Origin: Rhodospirillaceae bacterium
GTDB lineage: Bacteria; Pseudomonadota; Alphaproteobacteria; GCA-2721365
Length of the DNA: 64,000 nucleotides
Reading direction: 5' to 3'
Assembly: GCA_002721365.1 (NCBI GenBank)
Contig: PBKC01000072.1
Span: 1 to 64,000 of the forward strand
Shown here: positions 1 through 8,132 of the stretch, piece after piece
Position numbering within the stretch: position 1 is the first letter of the stretch
Layout of the letters: each line of letters begins with the position of its first letter
Program-made: the position numbers and the translations under genes
The notes under the pieces: model-generated
Seen by the model: only the letters and a program-made list of their open reading frames with translations
What the model was told of the DNA's origin: nothing
The model's database searches: none

Positions 1-781
1 CTACGACAAGCCGATGATCTACTATCCCCTGGCGACTCTGATGCTGGCCGGCATTCGCGACATCCTGGTCATCACCACCCCCCATGACCGCCCGCTGTTC
101 GAGCGTCTCCTGGGCGACGGCGGCCAATGGGGGGTCCGCCTTTCCTTCGCTACCCAGGACCGGCCGCGCGGCATCGCCGACGCCTTCCTGGTCGCGGAGG
201 ACTTCATTGGCGGCGACCCCGTCGCCCTGATCCTGGGCGACAACGTCTTCTTCTCGTTCGGGCTGGCGGAGCGTCTGCAGCGGGCGGCGGCAGCCGGACC
301 CGGCGCCACCGTCTTCGCCTACTGGGTGAGCGACCCGGAACGTTACGGCGTCGTCAGCTTCGACGCCGAGGGCCGCGCCGTCGACATCGAGGAAAAGCCG
401 GCCAAGCCGAAGTCGAGCTATGCCGTCACCGGCCTCTATTTCTACGACTCCGACGTCGTCGAGATCGCCCGTAACCTCGCTCCCTCTGCGCGCGGCGAGT
501 TGGAGATCACCGACGTCAACCGCGCCTATCTCGCGCGGGGGAGCTTAAGGGTCGAGCAGTTGGGGCGCGGCGCCGCATGGCTCGACACCGGCACCCACGA
601 CGCCCTCCTGGAAGCGGCCCAGTTCGTCGCGGTGGCCGAAGCGCGCCAGGGCCTCAAGATCGCCTGTCCCGAAGAGGTCGCGTGGCGCATGGGCTTCATC
701 GACGACGTGGCCCTAAAGCGTCTGGCGGAGGGCCTCAAGAAGTCTGGGTATGGGGAGTATCTGGCACGGCTGCTGAGCTGA
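1..781 (+). CDS. rmlA: Glucose-1-phosphate thymidylyltransferase, 5'-truncated by window edge
   Basis: Makes dTDP-glucose from glucose-1-phosphate and dTTP, the first step of dTDP-rhamnose synthesis in the cytoplasm. The reading frame is open from base 2 ([10 protein letters not shown]), so the start and the N-terminal nucleotide-binding loop (usually GGxGTRL, about 30 residues) lie outside the window. Visible family motifs are LGDNVFF, the EEKP block, [12 protein letters not shown] and the C-terminal CPEEVAWR region; the match to enterobacterial RmlA is nearly continuous. The ATG at 14 is internal, not the start. No other rml genes follow; the next gene is an unrelated AT-rich reverse transcriptase. 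Very secure family call; the partial status is purely a window effect. Confidence 0.95.
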   Translation, partial: YDKPMIYYPLATLMLAGIRDILVITTPHDRPLFERLLGDGGQWGVRLSFATQDRPRGIADAFLVAEDFIGGDPVALILGDNVFFSFGLAERLQRAAAAGPGATVFAYWVSDPERYGVVSFDAEGRAVDIEEKPAKPKSSYAVTGLYFYDSDVVEIARNLAPSARGELEITDVNRAYLARGSLRVEQLGRGAAWLDTGTHDALLEAAQFVAVAEARQGLKIACPEEVAWRMGFIDDVALKRLAEGLKKSGYGEYLARLLS

Positions 782-833
782 AATACATGCGCCGTTAAGA
801 CTGCTGCGACGTTCATATCTCGTGGCCGCACTA

Positions 834-859
834 GTCATTCCCGCGCAAGCGGAAATCCA
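834..859. repeat. REP-like intergenic palindrome (GTCATTCCCGCG type)
   Basis: The sequence GTCATTCCCGCGCAAGCGG and the following AATCCA match the widespread proteobacterial intergenic palindrome of the form CATTCCCGCG..CGCGGGAATCC. A related, inverted copy lies at 42058-42083. It sits just before base composition turns AT-rich ahead of the reverse transcriptase gene. Confidence 0.6.
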
Positions 860-986
860 CCGGCCGTTTCCATTGCAGTTTCGTCTTTTGTTCGGCGTGC
901 AAACCGCAGGTAACAAGAATCAGTCGCTGTACTTATTCAAGTTATAACATTAAACGACAGTTTATATTACGATAGGAGCCGAAGCA

Positions 987-2726
987 ATGAAAATACTTTC
1001 TGATTTTATTATGCAAAATCTTCTCGGAAAAGGGTACTTCCCAAAGGAAATGCCGTCTGTATTTACTACAATTGAATTCGGAAGAGAAGCTAATTCTATA
1101 TTGGATGATTGGGAGAAATCCGGTGTTTTTAAGATCAGGAATGGTTCAGACTTCCCAAAAGTCCAAGGAGTAAAGTTTAGGGGGAAGAAAGGATTTAAGA
1201 AGGTACCTACAGCGGAGCCGGAGACCATTTCAAAACCAAAAGGTCTTTATGAGCGGAGAAACGTTCATATAACGCATCCAGTCCCACAAGCACTTCTTGC
1301 TCGAGAGATCGCGGCTAACTGGCAGATCGTTCAGAAATGGCTATCGCGACAGACCTTCTCGGAAGATGAAATCGTCGTATCCGGTGCCTATGATCGAGCG
1401 ATTAAGGGAATCAACTTCCCTATGCACAGAGCAAAAGTCAGCTTCATAGAAGCAACATCTGACTGGCTAGTAAAAACTGATATTACTCGATTTTATCCAA
1501 GTATATACACTCATTCATTAGGTTGGGCAGCTTATGGTAAGGACAATGTAAAGGAAAATATTAAATCGTACGAAGGTTCTCTGGCTGATAGGCTTGATAT
1601 TTTAGTAAGGAGCTGCAACCGAAATCAAACCGTCGGGATTCCTATAGGTCCAGAAACATCACGAATTTTGGCGGAGGTGGTGTCTTCCAGGATTGACTCG
1701 GATTTTTTAGAGAAAATTTCAAATGGAGATGCTAAATTCAAAGACATAGCGCTTAGAAGTGTCGACAGGCTTCAGGATGACTGGGTAGTCGGAGTTCCAT
1801 CTCTTGAAAGGGCAGAGCATATTCTCAGTCTTATTGTAAGATGTTATCGCGAGTATGGGTTAGAAATAAATGGATCAAAAACTAGTGTAACTCATTCTAT
1901 GAAGTCAAGCGGGGTGATCTGGAAATCGGAGATCGCATCTTTTCTTTCGCATCGTCGTGGACCACTGATCGGTGTGCGGTTAAAGGAGTTTCTCGCGCTG
2001 TGTATTCGTCTTCAACTTCAGACGCCAGGCGATCCAGTTCTCAATTATGCTCTTTCGATCATAGAAGGTCATAGATTTCGTGCGGAAGATATAGAAGAAG
2101 TGGAGGCCTTCCTCCTTAAGGCAGCATCGGTGGCGCCCAATTCGTTAGATCGCATTTGTCGAATTATTCTTAACATAAATCATAGCACAGGATGCTTTTC
2201 GAAAAGAAGAATAGCTGACCGATTCATTACTCTTGCTGAGCGACATATCGAGAACGGATCCCTATTTGAGGTGATTTGGCTTTTGTATACTGTGCGTGGT
2301 CTCAAGCAACCGTTTGTGGCAAAACGTGTCGTGGACCTTTCTGAGGACGTGCAGTCTAGCGCGTTACGACTTCTTTTGCTCGAAATGGGCGATTTGGAGC
2401 TTTGCATAAGGCCCTTACCCAAGGGGGCGTGGGAAGCTGATATATCAGCCGATAGAGTTCTGACTGATTGGACTTGGCTATATGCTTACGAGGCAGTTCG
2501 TAAGGGTTGGCTGTCTGGCCCCGCAGGCATCCTTAACTCGCCGCTCTTTAAGCCCATGCACGTTCGCAATGTGACCTTCTACGACCCCGATCGGAACGTG
2601 ATGCGGTCTGAAAAAGTAAAGAAATATGCAGCGAAAAATAGAAAGGCTGACTATATCCAGGCGGCACGGTTGATCAATACGCTAAGGGGATTTGAACGCT
2701 TTCTTGACTTGGGCGCAGAATATTGA
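987..2726 (+). CDS. Abi/DRT-type ('unknown group') reverse transcriptase, probable phage defence
   Basis: A 579-residue protein with a reverse transcriptase core at about residues 90-300. Palm motif A is KTDITRFYPSIYTH (Asp165), the following block is QTVGIPIGPETSRILAE (214-230), motif C is RLQDDW (Asp264, Asp265) where most RTs have YxDD, and GLEINGSKT (291-299) matches the next motif. All three catalytic aspartates are present. The remaining 270 residues look helical with no recognisable nuclease or maturase motif, as in AbiA/AbiK/Abi-P2 and DRT-family proteins. No intron, retron msr/msd or Cas1 is visible. AGGAG at 974-978 lies 8 bases before the ATG. The gene is far richer in A+T than both neighbours and stands alone between housekeeping genes, which indicates horizontal transfer. 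RT call secure; the defence role is inferred from the family. Confidence 0.85.
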   Translation: MKILSDFIMQNLLGKGYFPKEMPSVFTTIEFGREANSILDDWEKSGVFKIRNGSDFPKVQGVKFRGKKGFKKVPTAEPETISKPKGLYERRNVHITHPVPQALLAREIAANWQIVQKWLSRQTFSEDEIVVSGAYDRAIKGINFPMHRAKVSFIEATSDWLVKTDITRFYPSIYTHSLGWAAYGKDNVKENIKSYEGSLADRLDILVRSCNRNQTVGIPIGPETSRILAEVVSSRIDSDFLEKISNGDAKFKDIALRSVDRLQDDWVVGVPSLERAEHILSLIVRCYREYGLEINGSKTSVTHSMKSSGVIWKSEIASFLSHRRGPLIGVRLKEFLALCIRLQLQTPGDPVLNYALSIIEGHRFRAEDIEEVEAFLLKAASVAPNSLDRICRIILNINHSTGCFSKRRIADRFITLAERHIENGSLFEVIWLLYTVRGLKQPFVAKRVVDLSEDVQSSALRLLLLEMGDLELCIRPLPKGAWEADISADRVLTDWTWLYAYEAVRKGWLSGPAGILNSPLFKPMHVRNVTFYDPDRNVMRSEKVKKYAAKNRKADYIQAARLINTLRGFERFLDLGAEY

Positions 2727-2742
2727 GTTTCGTTTAAGTAGG

Positions 2743-2760
2743 ACGCCCGATGGGCGTTTC
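2743..2760 (+). terminator. Short hairpin terminator after the reverse transcriptase
   Basis: ACGCCC (2743-2748), loop GAT, GGGCGT (2752-2757), followed by TTC. It lies 16 bases after the RT stop and just before the convergent end of the PBP gene, so it could serve both. Confidence 0.6.
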
Positions 2761-2762
2761 TC

Positions 2763-5198
2763 TCACCGCTCCACCCCCAGGAGTGGCGGCATGGTCCGTT
2801 CCTGATAGACGTTGGCCATCAGGTTGTTCCAGTACTTGGCGGGGAGCGAGCCGCCGGTGACGCCGGCCATCGGCGCGTTGTCGTCGTTGCCGACCCAGAT
2901 GCCGGCTACCAGGTCGGCGGTGTAGCCGACGAACCAGGCGTCGCGGCTGTCCTGGCTGGTGCCGGTCTTTCCCGCCGCCTGGCGGGCGAAGGCGGCGGCG
3001 CGGCCGGTGCCGCGGCGCATGGCCTCGCGCAGCATGCCGTTCAGTGCCGCGACGTCGTCGCGTTCGACCAGTCGCGCCGGCATCTCCTGGTCGTCCCGCA
3101 GATAGACGATGCGGCCGGTCTGGGCCTGGACGGCGACGATGCCGTGGATGTCGGGTGCCAGCCCCTCGTTGGCGAAGACCGCGTAGGCGCCCGTGAGCTC
3201 AAGGGGCGTGACCCCGCCGGCGCCGAGCGCCAGGCTGCGTTCCCGCGGCAGGGCCGAAGCGATGCCGAGATGCCGGGCGACGGAGACGACCGTCTCCAGC
3301 CCGACCCGATCCAGCAGGCGGACGGTGGCGGCGTTCATCGACTGCGCCAGCGCCTCGGTCAGCGTCACCCTGCCATGGTAGCGACGGTCGAAATTGGCGG
3401 GCCAGGGGCGCCCGTCGATCTCGACCGGTGCGTCTTCGATCACGGTCTCGGGCGTCATGCCCTGGCGCAGCGCCGCCAGATAGACGAACGGCTTGAAGGC
3501 CGAGGCCGGAGGACGATGCGCCTGCACCGCCCGGTTGAACTGGCTGCCGGCGTAGTCGCTGCCGCCGACCATGGCGCGGACGGCGCCGTCCGGGCTCATG
3601 GCGACGACCGCCGCCTCGGTGACGTCGCGGCGCCGGCCTTCGCGCATCAGCCGCTCGGCGGCAAGCTGCGCGTAGATCTGCACCAGCGGGTCCAAGGTGA
3701 GGAAGATGCGGTGGGTCTCGCCCGGCGGGATTGCCATCTCGCGCGCCGTGCTCCGGATCCAGTCCTCGAAATAGCGGTACTCGACGGCGGGAATGCCGCG
3801 GTCGCCGGTGCGCAGGGCGGCGAGCGGCTTTCCCGCCCACTGCGCCAGCGCCTGCTTCATCACCGCCGGGGCGATGACGCCGCGATTGGCGAGGATGCCG
3901 AGGACCAGCCGGGTGCGGCGGTGGGCCGCGGCGATCGAGCGGTCGGGGCGGTAGTAGTTCGGCGCCCGGATGATCCCGGCCAGCATCGCCGCCTGGTAGA
4001 GGTTGAGGTCGGGGGCGCGCACGCCGAAATAGTGCCGGGCCGCGTGTTCGATGCCGTAGATGTTTCCGCCCCAGAAGATGCGGTTGATGTAGAGCCCGGC
4101 GATCTGCTCCTTCGACAGCAGGATCTCGAGCTTGATGGCGAGGATCAGCTCGCGGACCTTGCGTAGCATCGTGCGGTCGCGCGACAGGAACATGTTCTTG
4201 GCGACCTGCTGGGTGATGGTGCTGCCGCCCGACACCGGCTGCGGGTCGCCGAGCAGCGTCCGGACCTGATCGACCACCGCGCGCCCGATGCCCACGGGAT
4301 CGAAGCCGGGATGGCTGTAGAAGCGGCGGTCCTCGGTCTCGACGATGGCGCGGACGACGTAGGGCGGCAGGGTGCGGGGCGAGACCGGCACCGGGTAGAC
4401 ATGCTCGCTCAGCAGGACCTCGCCGTCGTCGGCGACGGTCACCTCGACGCTCGGGCGTCCGATCAGCTCCTTGATCTCGTCGATCGCCGGCAGGGTGGCG
4501 CTGATCCAGAGCGCGATGAGGGCGACCAGCCCGACGAGGCCCCATAGGACCGTTCCCCGCCGCAGCCACCACCGGCTTCGCCTCGGTGCGGCGACGATCG
4601 CCGGCTTCGGCGTTTCGGCCCGTCTGGGCCGTCGCCGCGGCGGCGGCCCCGGACGCCAGCCGGGGTGGCGGGTGAACAGGCGGTCGGATGCCTCGCGGTA
4701 GCGGTCGCGTTCCGGCACCGAAGGGGCGATCCAGTAGCCCCGCCGCACGCCGCGCGCGACCGTCCGGCGGATGGCGGGCGAATCGAGAAGCCCTGAGTAG
4801 AGAACGACGTTCGGCAGCACCGTGTCGAACAGCCGCCGCTGCTCCTGTTCCAGGAACGCGGCGTCCTCCGGGGCGGCATTGGCGGCGAGTCCGACGAACG
4901 CCCGCATGGCCCTGTCCTCGCTCACCGCCGCAACGAAGTTCCGGCTGGGCAGCGCCCGCAGGATGCGGACGATCCGGAGCCTGAGATGGAGGTCGAACGG
5001 AAAAGAGAGCGGCTTGCGCTCGGTCAGGTAGAGCGCGTCGATGACGTCGCGGAGCGGCCTCAGCGTCTCCAGCGCTTCGTCGATCTCGGCGCGCAGCCGC
5101 TTGAGACGGTGGCGATGTGCGCGCCGGCGACGCCTCTCGGGGGCGAACAGCCATGCCAGCATAGTGCGTACATGGCGCCGCAGTGATGGCGGCTGCAA
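2763..5198 (-). CDS. Bifunctional class A penicillin-binding protein (transglycosylase/transpeptidase)
   Basis: Polymerises and cross-links peptidoglycan at the inner membrane. The 811-residue protein has an unusually long arginine-rich cytoplasmic N-terminus (about 1-214), one membrane segment (about 215-236), then a GT51 transglycosylase domain with EDRRF (289-293), GGSTITQQ (324-331) and RKVRE (346-350). The transpeptidase domain has SAFK (Ser566, Lys569), SMN (620-622) and KTGTS (744-748), so both active sites look complete. An alternative start is Met13. It resembles PBP1A/1B but I cannot assign a subtype. Its neighbour on the same strand is an App1-like phosphatase 12 bases upstream, so the two may be cotranscribed. 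Confidence 0.93.
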   Translation of the reverse strand: MQPPSLRRHVRTMLAWLFAPERRRRRAHRHRLKRLRAEIDEALETLRPLRDVIDALYLTERKPLSFPFDLHLRLRIVRILRALPSRNFVAAVSEDRAMRAFVGLAANAAPEDAAFLEQEQRRLFDTVLPNVVLYSGLLDSPAIRRTVARGVRRGYWIAPSVPERDRYREASDRLFTRHPGWRPGPPPRRRPRRAETPKPAIVAAPRRSRWWLRRGTVLWGLVGLVALIALWISATLPAIDEIKELIGRPSVEVTVADDGEVLLSEHVYPVPVSPRTLPPYVVRAIVETEDRRFYSHPGFDPVGIGRAVVDQVRTLLGDPQPVSGGSTITQQVAKNMFLSRDRTMLRKVRELILAIKLEILLSKEQIAGLYINRIFWGGNIYGIEHAARHYFGVRAPDLNLYQAAMLAGIIRAPNYYRPDRSIAAAHRRTRLVLGILANRGVIAPAVMKQALAQWAGKPLAALRTGDRGIPAVEYRYFEDWIRSTAREMAIPPGETHRIFLTLDPLVQIYAQLAAERLMREGRRRDVTEAAVVAMSPDGAVRAMVGGSDYAGSQFNRAVQAHRPPASAFKPFVYLAALRQGMTPETVIEDAPVEIDGRPWPANFDRRYHGRVTLTEALAQSMNAATVRLLDRVGLETVVSVARHLGIASALPRERSLALGAGGVTPLELTGAYAVFANEGLAPDIHGIVAVQAQTGRIVYLRDDQEMPARLVERDDVAALNGMLREAMRRGTGRAAAFARQAAGKTGTSQDSRDAWFVGYTADLVAGIWVGNDDNAPMAGVTGGSLPAKYWNNLMANVYQERTMPPLLGVER

Positions 5199-5210
5199 GG
5201 GATCAGCGCA

Positions 5211-6419
5211 TCACGAGGGTCCGCCTCGCTCGGACTCGACGGCGACGTTGGGGGGCTCGGCCCCTTCGGTGGATAACTCCAGGGCCTCCTCGACCGCGCC
5301 GTCCTCGACTGCCGAGTCGACGGTCCGTGTCCGGCCGCCATGGCGGGTGTCGTCCTGAACCACCTTCTCGGTCATGACGTTCGCCAGCGCCTCCTCGGGG
5401 ATCAGGCCGTGCTTCGCGGCGTGCTCGGCCATGGCATAGCTGTCGGAGGCGAGCAGAAGCGTGCTGCCGGCCGCCGAGACCCGCTCGGCCAGGGCGTGGA
5501 TCGCCTCCTGCCGGTCGGCATCGTGGCTCACATTGCGGATGTAGATCGCCTTCACCCGCTCGGGGTGTTCCTCCACCAGCCCGGTGTAGATCTCCGGGTC
5601 CTCCTGTCCGCTGTCGCCGATCAGCACGAACGGAAGCGTGTCATAGAGGTCGAGCATGCGCTGGATCAGCGCGAGCTTGTGGTCCTTGGCACGGCGGGGC
5701 AGGGGATGCTCCAGCGTCAGGCCCCAGTCGCGGAGGAACAGGATCGGGCCGACGGGGATGCGGTGCATGTTGAAGAAAGCGTCCAGCACCTCGTAGATGG
5801 CCCAGGGTCCGCGGGAGACGTAGAGCATCGGGTTCCCTTGCGTGCCCGACATGCCGCCGTGAAGCGCCTGGTAGAGGGCGGCGACGCCGGGGAAGGCGAC
5901 CCGGCTGCGCGCACCGCGCATGAACAGGCGCCACATCATCGCCGCCTTGTTGACGACGCCGGTGAACATGACGGTGTCGTCGATGTCGCTGATCACCACG
6001 TAGCGCGCGGTTGCGGGCGGGATGAAGACCTTGCCGACGGCCGTGGGACCGTCGGTGCCCGCGGCCGGTACCGAAAGGCTCAATTCGTGCCAGGGGTCGC
6101 CCGACGGGGCGGGCGGGATCGGCTCGCGAAAGCAGAAATACCCCGAGCTATCGGTTTCGGCGCGGAGGGTCGCGCCGTGGATGCGGCCTTCGACCGTCAC
6201 ATGGTCGATGCCGCGCCGCAGGGAGCGCCGGACAAGGTCGGCGAGGCGACGCCGCAGGCTGTTCGCGGGCAGCGAGCGGCCGAAGCCGGGTTCCCGGAAC
6301 AGACGGCCGAGCAGCACGATCCCTTCCTTCGACCCGTAGCCGCGATAGGGCTCCAGCACCGCGTCCGCCAGCTTGGCCGCGCCCTGTGTCCCCATACCCT
6401 GTTCCGTCGTATCGACCAT
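5211..6419 (-). CDS. DUF2183 / App1-like phosphatase domain protein
   Basis: A 402-residue protein with the HAD-type DxDxT signature in VVISDIDDTVMF (DIDDT 145-149) followed by the characteristic VNKAAMMWRLF and YVSRGPWAIY segments and a later IGDSGQEDPEIY block. This arrangement is that of the phosphatidate phosphatase App1 catalytic domain (DUF2183). The substrate in bacteria is unknown; a phosphatidate or other phospho-ester is a family-based guess. No signal peptide or membrane span is seen. Met9 is an alternative start. It lies directly upstream of the PBP gene on the same strand and diverges from the LysR gene. Confidence 0.85.
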   Translation of the reverse strand: MVDTTEQGMGTQGAAKLADAVLEPYRGYGSKEGIVLLGRLFREPGFGRSLPANSLRRRLADLVRRSLRRGIDHVTVEGRIHGATLRAETDSSGYFCFREPIPPAPSGDPWHELSLSVPAAGTDGPTAVGKVFIPPATARYVVISDIDDTVMFTGVVNKAAMMWRLFMRGARSRVAFPGVAALYQALHGGMSGTQGNPMLYVSRGPWAIYEVLDAFFNMHRIPVGPILFLRDWGLTLEHPLPRRAKDHKLALIQRMLDLYDTLPFVLIGDSGQEDPEIYTGLVEEHPERVKAIYIRNVSHDADRQEAIHALAERVSAAGSTLLLASDSYAMAEHAAKHGLIPEEALANVMTEKVVQDDTRHGGRTRTVDSAVEDGAVEEALELSTEGAEPPNVAVESERGGPS

Positions 6420-6570
6420 CCCTTGAGCTTGTCCCTTTACCGCGCGACCTCGTTTACGAAACGCTCGCGGGCTTAGCGCGTTCGGCGGTGTCGTCGCAGG
6501 GGAGGGGAGTCGCTAGGATGGCACGGTTCTCTTCCGGGCCGAACTTGAACGGGCATGTGATGGTCGACCG

Positions 6571-7524
6571 ATGCTCCGCAAGCTGAGCTACCTCGTCGCG
6601 CTGGCGCGGGAGCGGCATTTCGGGAAGGCCGCGGCCGCCTGCAACGTCTCGCAGCCGACGCTGTCGAATGCCATCCGGCGCCTGGAGGAGGAGTTCCAGG
6701 TGCCGATCGTCGAGCGCGGGCAGAGCTTCCATGGGCTGACGCCCGAGGGGATGCGCATCCTTCAGTTCGCGCGGCGGCTGATGGCCGAGCATGAGGGGCT
6801 TCAGCAGGAACTCAGTATCCTCCGCGAAGGTCTGACCGGACAGGCGCGGATCGGCGCGATCCCGACCGCGCTTCCCGTGGTCGCGCATATCATGGCGCCG
6901 TTCGAGAGCCGCTTTCCCCATGCGACCGTCCAGGTGCTGTCCCGGTCCTCCCGCGAGATCGAACGCGGCCTCCGCGACTACGAGATCGACGTCGGCCTCA
7001 CCTATCTCGACAACGAGCCGATCCCCGACGTGCGGTCGGTGCCGCTCTATTCGGAGAGCTACTTCCTGCTGACCCGGCGCGGCGGGCCGTTGGACGAGGC
7101 CGACGAGGTGACTTGGGCGGAGGCTTCCGAGCTGCCGCTCTGCCTGCTGACGCCCGAGATGCAGAACCGGCGCATCGTCGATGCGAGCTTCCGCCTCGCC
7201 GGGCACGCAGTAGCGCCGGCGATCGAGACCAATTCCCTCATCAATCTCTACACGCAGGTCCGCCACGGGCGCCTGTCGAGCGTCATTCCGGGTCCGCTGC
7301 TCACGGTCTTCTCACCGGAGCGTGAGTTGGTGGCGCTGCCGCTGGTCGACCCCGACGTGCAGCACATGGTGGGGCTCGTCTATCCGGACCGGACCCCCAC
7401 GACGCCGGTGGCACAGGCCCTGACCTCGATCGTCATGGAAGAGGGGTTGCCCGCCGTGCTCGCCCGTCAGATGCGGGAGGCTCTGGCCAGGCTGAAGAGC
7501 GACGCGGCGCCGAGTGATAGCTAA
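6571..7524 (+). CDS. LysR-family regulator of the formate dehydrogenase operon
   Basis: A 317-residue LysR-type regulator. The N-terminal winged helix-turn-helix (about 1-60) contains HFGKAAAACNVSQPTLSNAI, followed by a linker helix and an effector-binding domain (about 90-300). It is transcribed toward and ends 125 bases before fdsG, the position taken by formate dehydrogenase regulators in other alphaproteobacteria, so control of the fds genes is a strong inference. The effector (possibly formate) is not known. A GATAG-N7-CTATC dyad overlaps its stop codon. The start ATG at 6571 has only a weak ribosome-binding site. Confidence 0.9.
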   Translation: MLRKLSYLVALARERHFGKAAAACNVSQPTLSNAIRRLEEEFQVPIVERGQSFHGLTPEGMRILQFARRLMAEHEGLQQELSILREGLTGQARIGAIPTALPVVAHIMAPFESRFPHATVQVLSRSSREIERGLRDYEIDVGLTYLDNEPIPDVRSVPLYSESYFLLTRRGGPLDEADEVTWAEASELPLCLLTPEMQNRRIVDASFRLAGHAVAPAIETNSLINLYTQVRHGRLSSVIPGPLLTVFSPERELVALPLVDPDVQHMVGLVYPDRTPTTPVAQALTSIVMEEGLPAVLARQMREALARLKSDAAPSDS

Positions 7525-7532
7525 TAACTATC
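7516..7532. promoter_or_regulatory. Candidate LysR binding dyad upstream of fdsG
   Basis: GATAG (7516-7520), 7-base spacer, CTATC (7528-7532). T7518 and A7530 form the T-N11-A core typical of LysR-type operator sites. It overlaps the end of the LysR gene and lies about 120 bases before fdsG, upstream of a possible promoter TTGTCC (7553-7558), 16-base spacer, TAAAGT (7575-7580). Confidence 0.45.
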
Positions 7533-7649
7533 GCAAGATCAAAACTCTAAATTTGTCCCTTATCCGCCCGCGCCTAAAGTAGGGAGGCAGGGTGGTGCGC
7601 CGGCTGCGAACCGTGGCCTGCGCACCGAGCACAGTGGCAGGGACAGAGA

Positions 7650-8132
7650 ATGCCGTACGAGGCATGGGACGAGTCGCGTGCGACGGCGATAGTCGAGGGC
7701 TATCGGCGTGAGCGCGGTGGGCTGATGCCGGCCCTGCATGGGCTGATGGAGCATTTCGGCTATGTCGACGAGGGCGCGGTCCCGATCCTCGCGCTCGCCT
7801 TCAACCTGTCGCGCGCCGAGGTGCACGGCACCATCACCTTTTACCGCGATTTCCGGCGCGAGCCGCCGGCCCGCCACACCGTCCGGGTCTGCCGGGCCGA
7901 GGCCTGCCAGGCGGTGGGTGCGGAAGACTTGGCCGATCACGCCTGCCGCAGCCTTGCCCTCGATTTCGGTGAGACATCCGAAGACGGCGAGGTGGCGCTG
8001 GAGCAGGTCTTCTGCCTCGGCAACTGCGCGCTGTCGCCGGCGGTGATGGTCGACGACCGCCTCTACGGCAAGGTCGATGCCGACCGCTTCGACCGGCTGA
8101 TGGTCTCGACCGTGGGCGAGGGCCGGCCGTGA
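7650..8132 (+). CDS. fdsG: NAD-dependent formate dehydrogenase gamma subunit
   Basis: A 160-residue NuoE-like subunit of the soluble molybdenum formate dehydrogenase that passes electrons from formate to NAD+. It carries the thioredoxin-like [2Fe-2S] ligands Cys81, Cys86, Cys122 and Cys126 (VCRAEACQAVG and FCLGNCALSP) and the HGTITFYRDF segment seen in NuoE homologues. It is the first gene of the fds operon; its stop overlaps the GTG start of fdsB by four bases, which indicates translational coupling. GGGACAGAG just before the ATG is the likely ribosome-binding site. Confidence 0.95.
   Translation: MPYEAWDESRATAIVEGYRRERGGLMPALHGLMEHFGYVDEGAVPILALAFNLSRAEVHGTITFYRDFRREPPARHTVRVCRAEACQAVGAEDLADHACRSLALDFGETSEDGEVALEQVFCLGNCALSPAVMVDDRLYGKVDADRFDRLMVSTVGEGRP

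Noticed and set aside
5340..6476. Open frame of 378 codons on the plus strand
   Set aside because: Antisense to the App1-like gene, which has a clear DxDxT motif.
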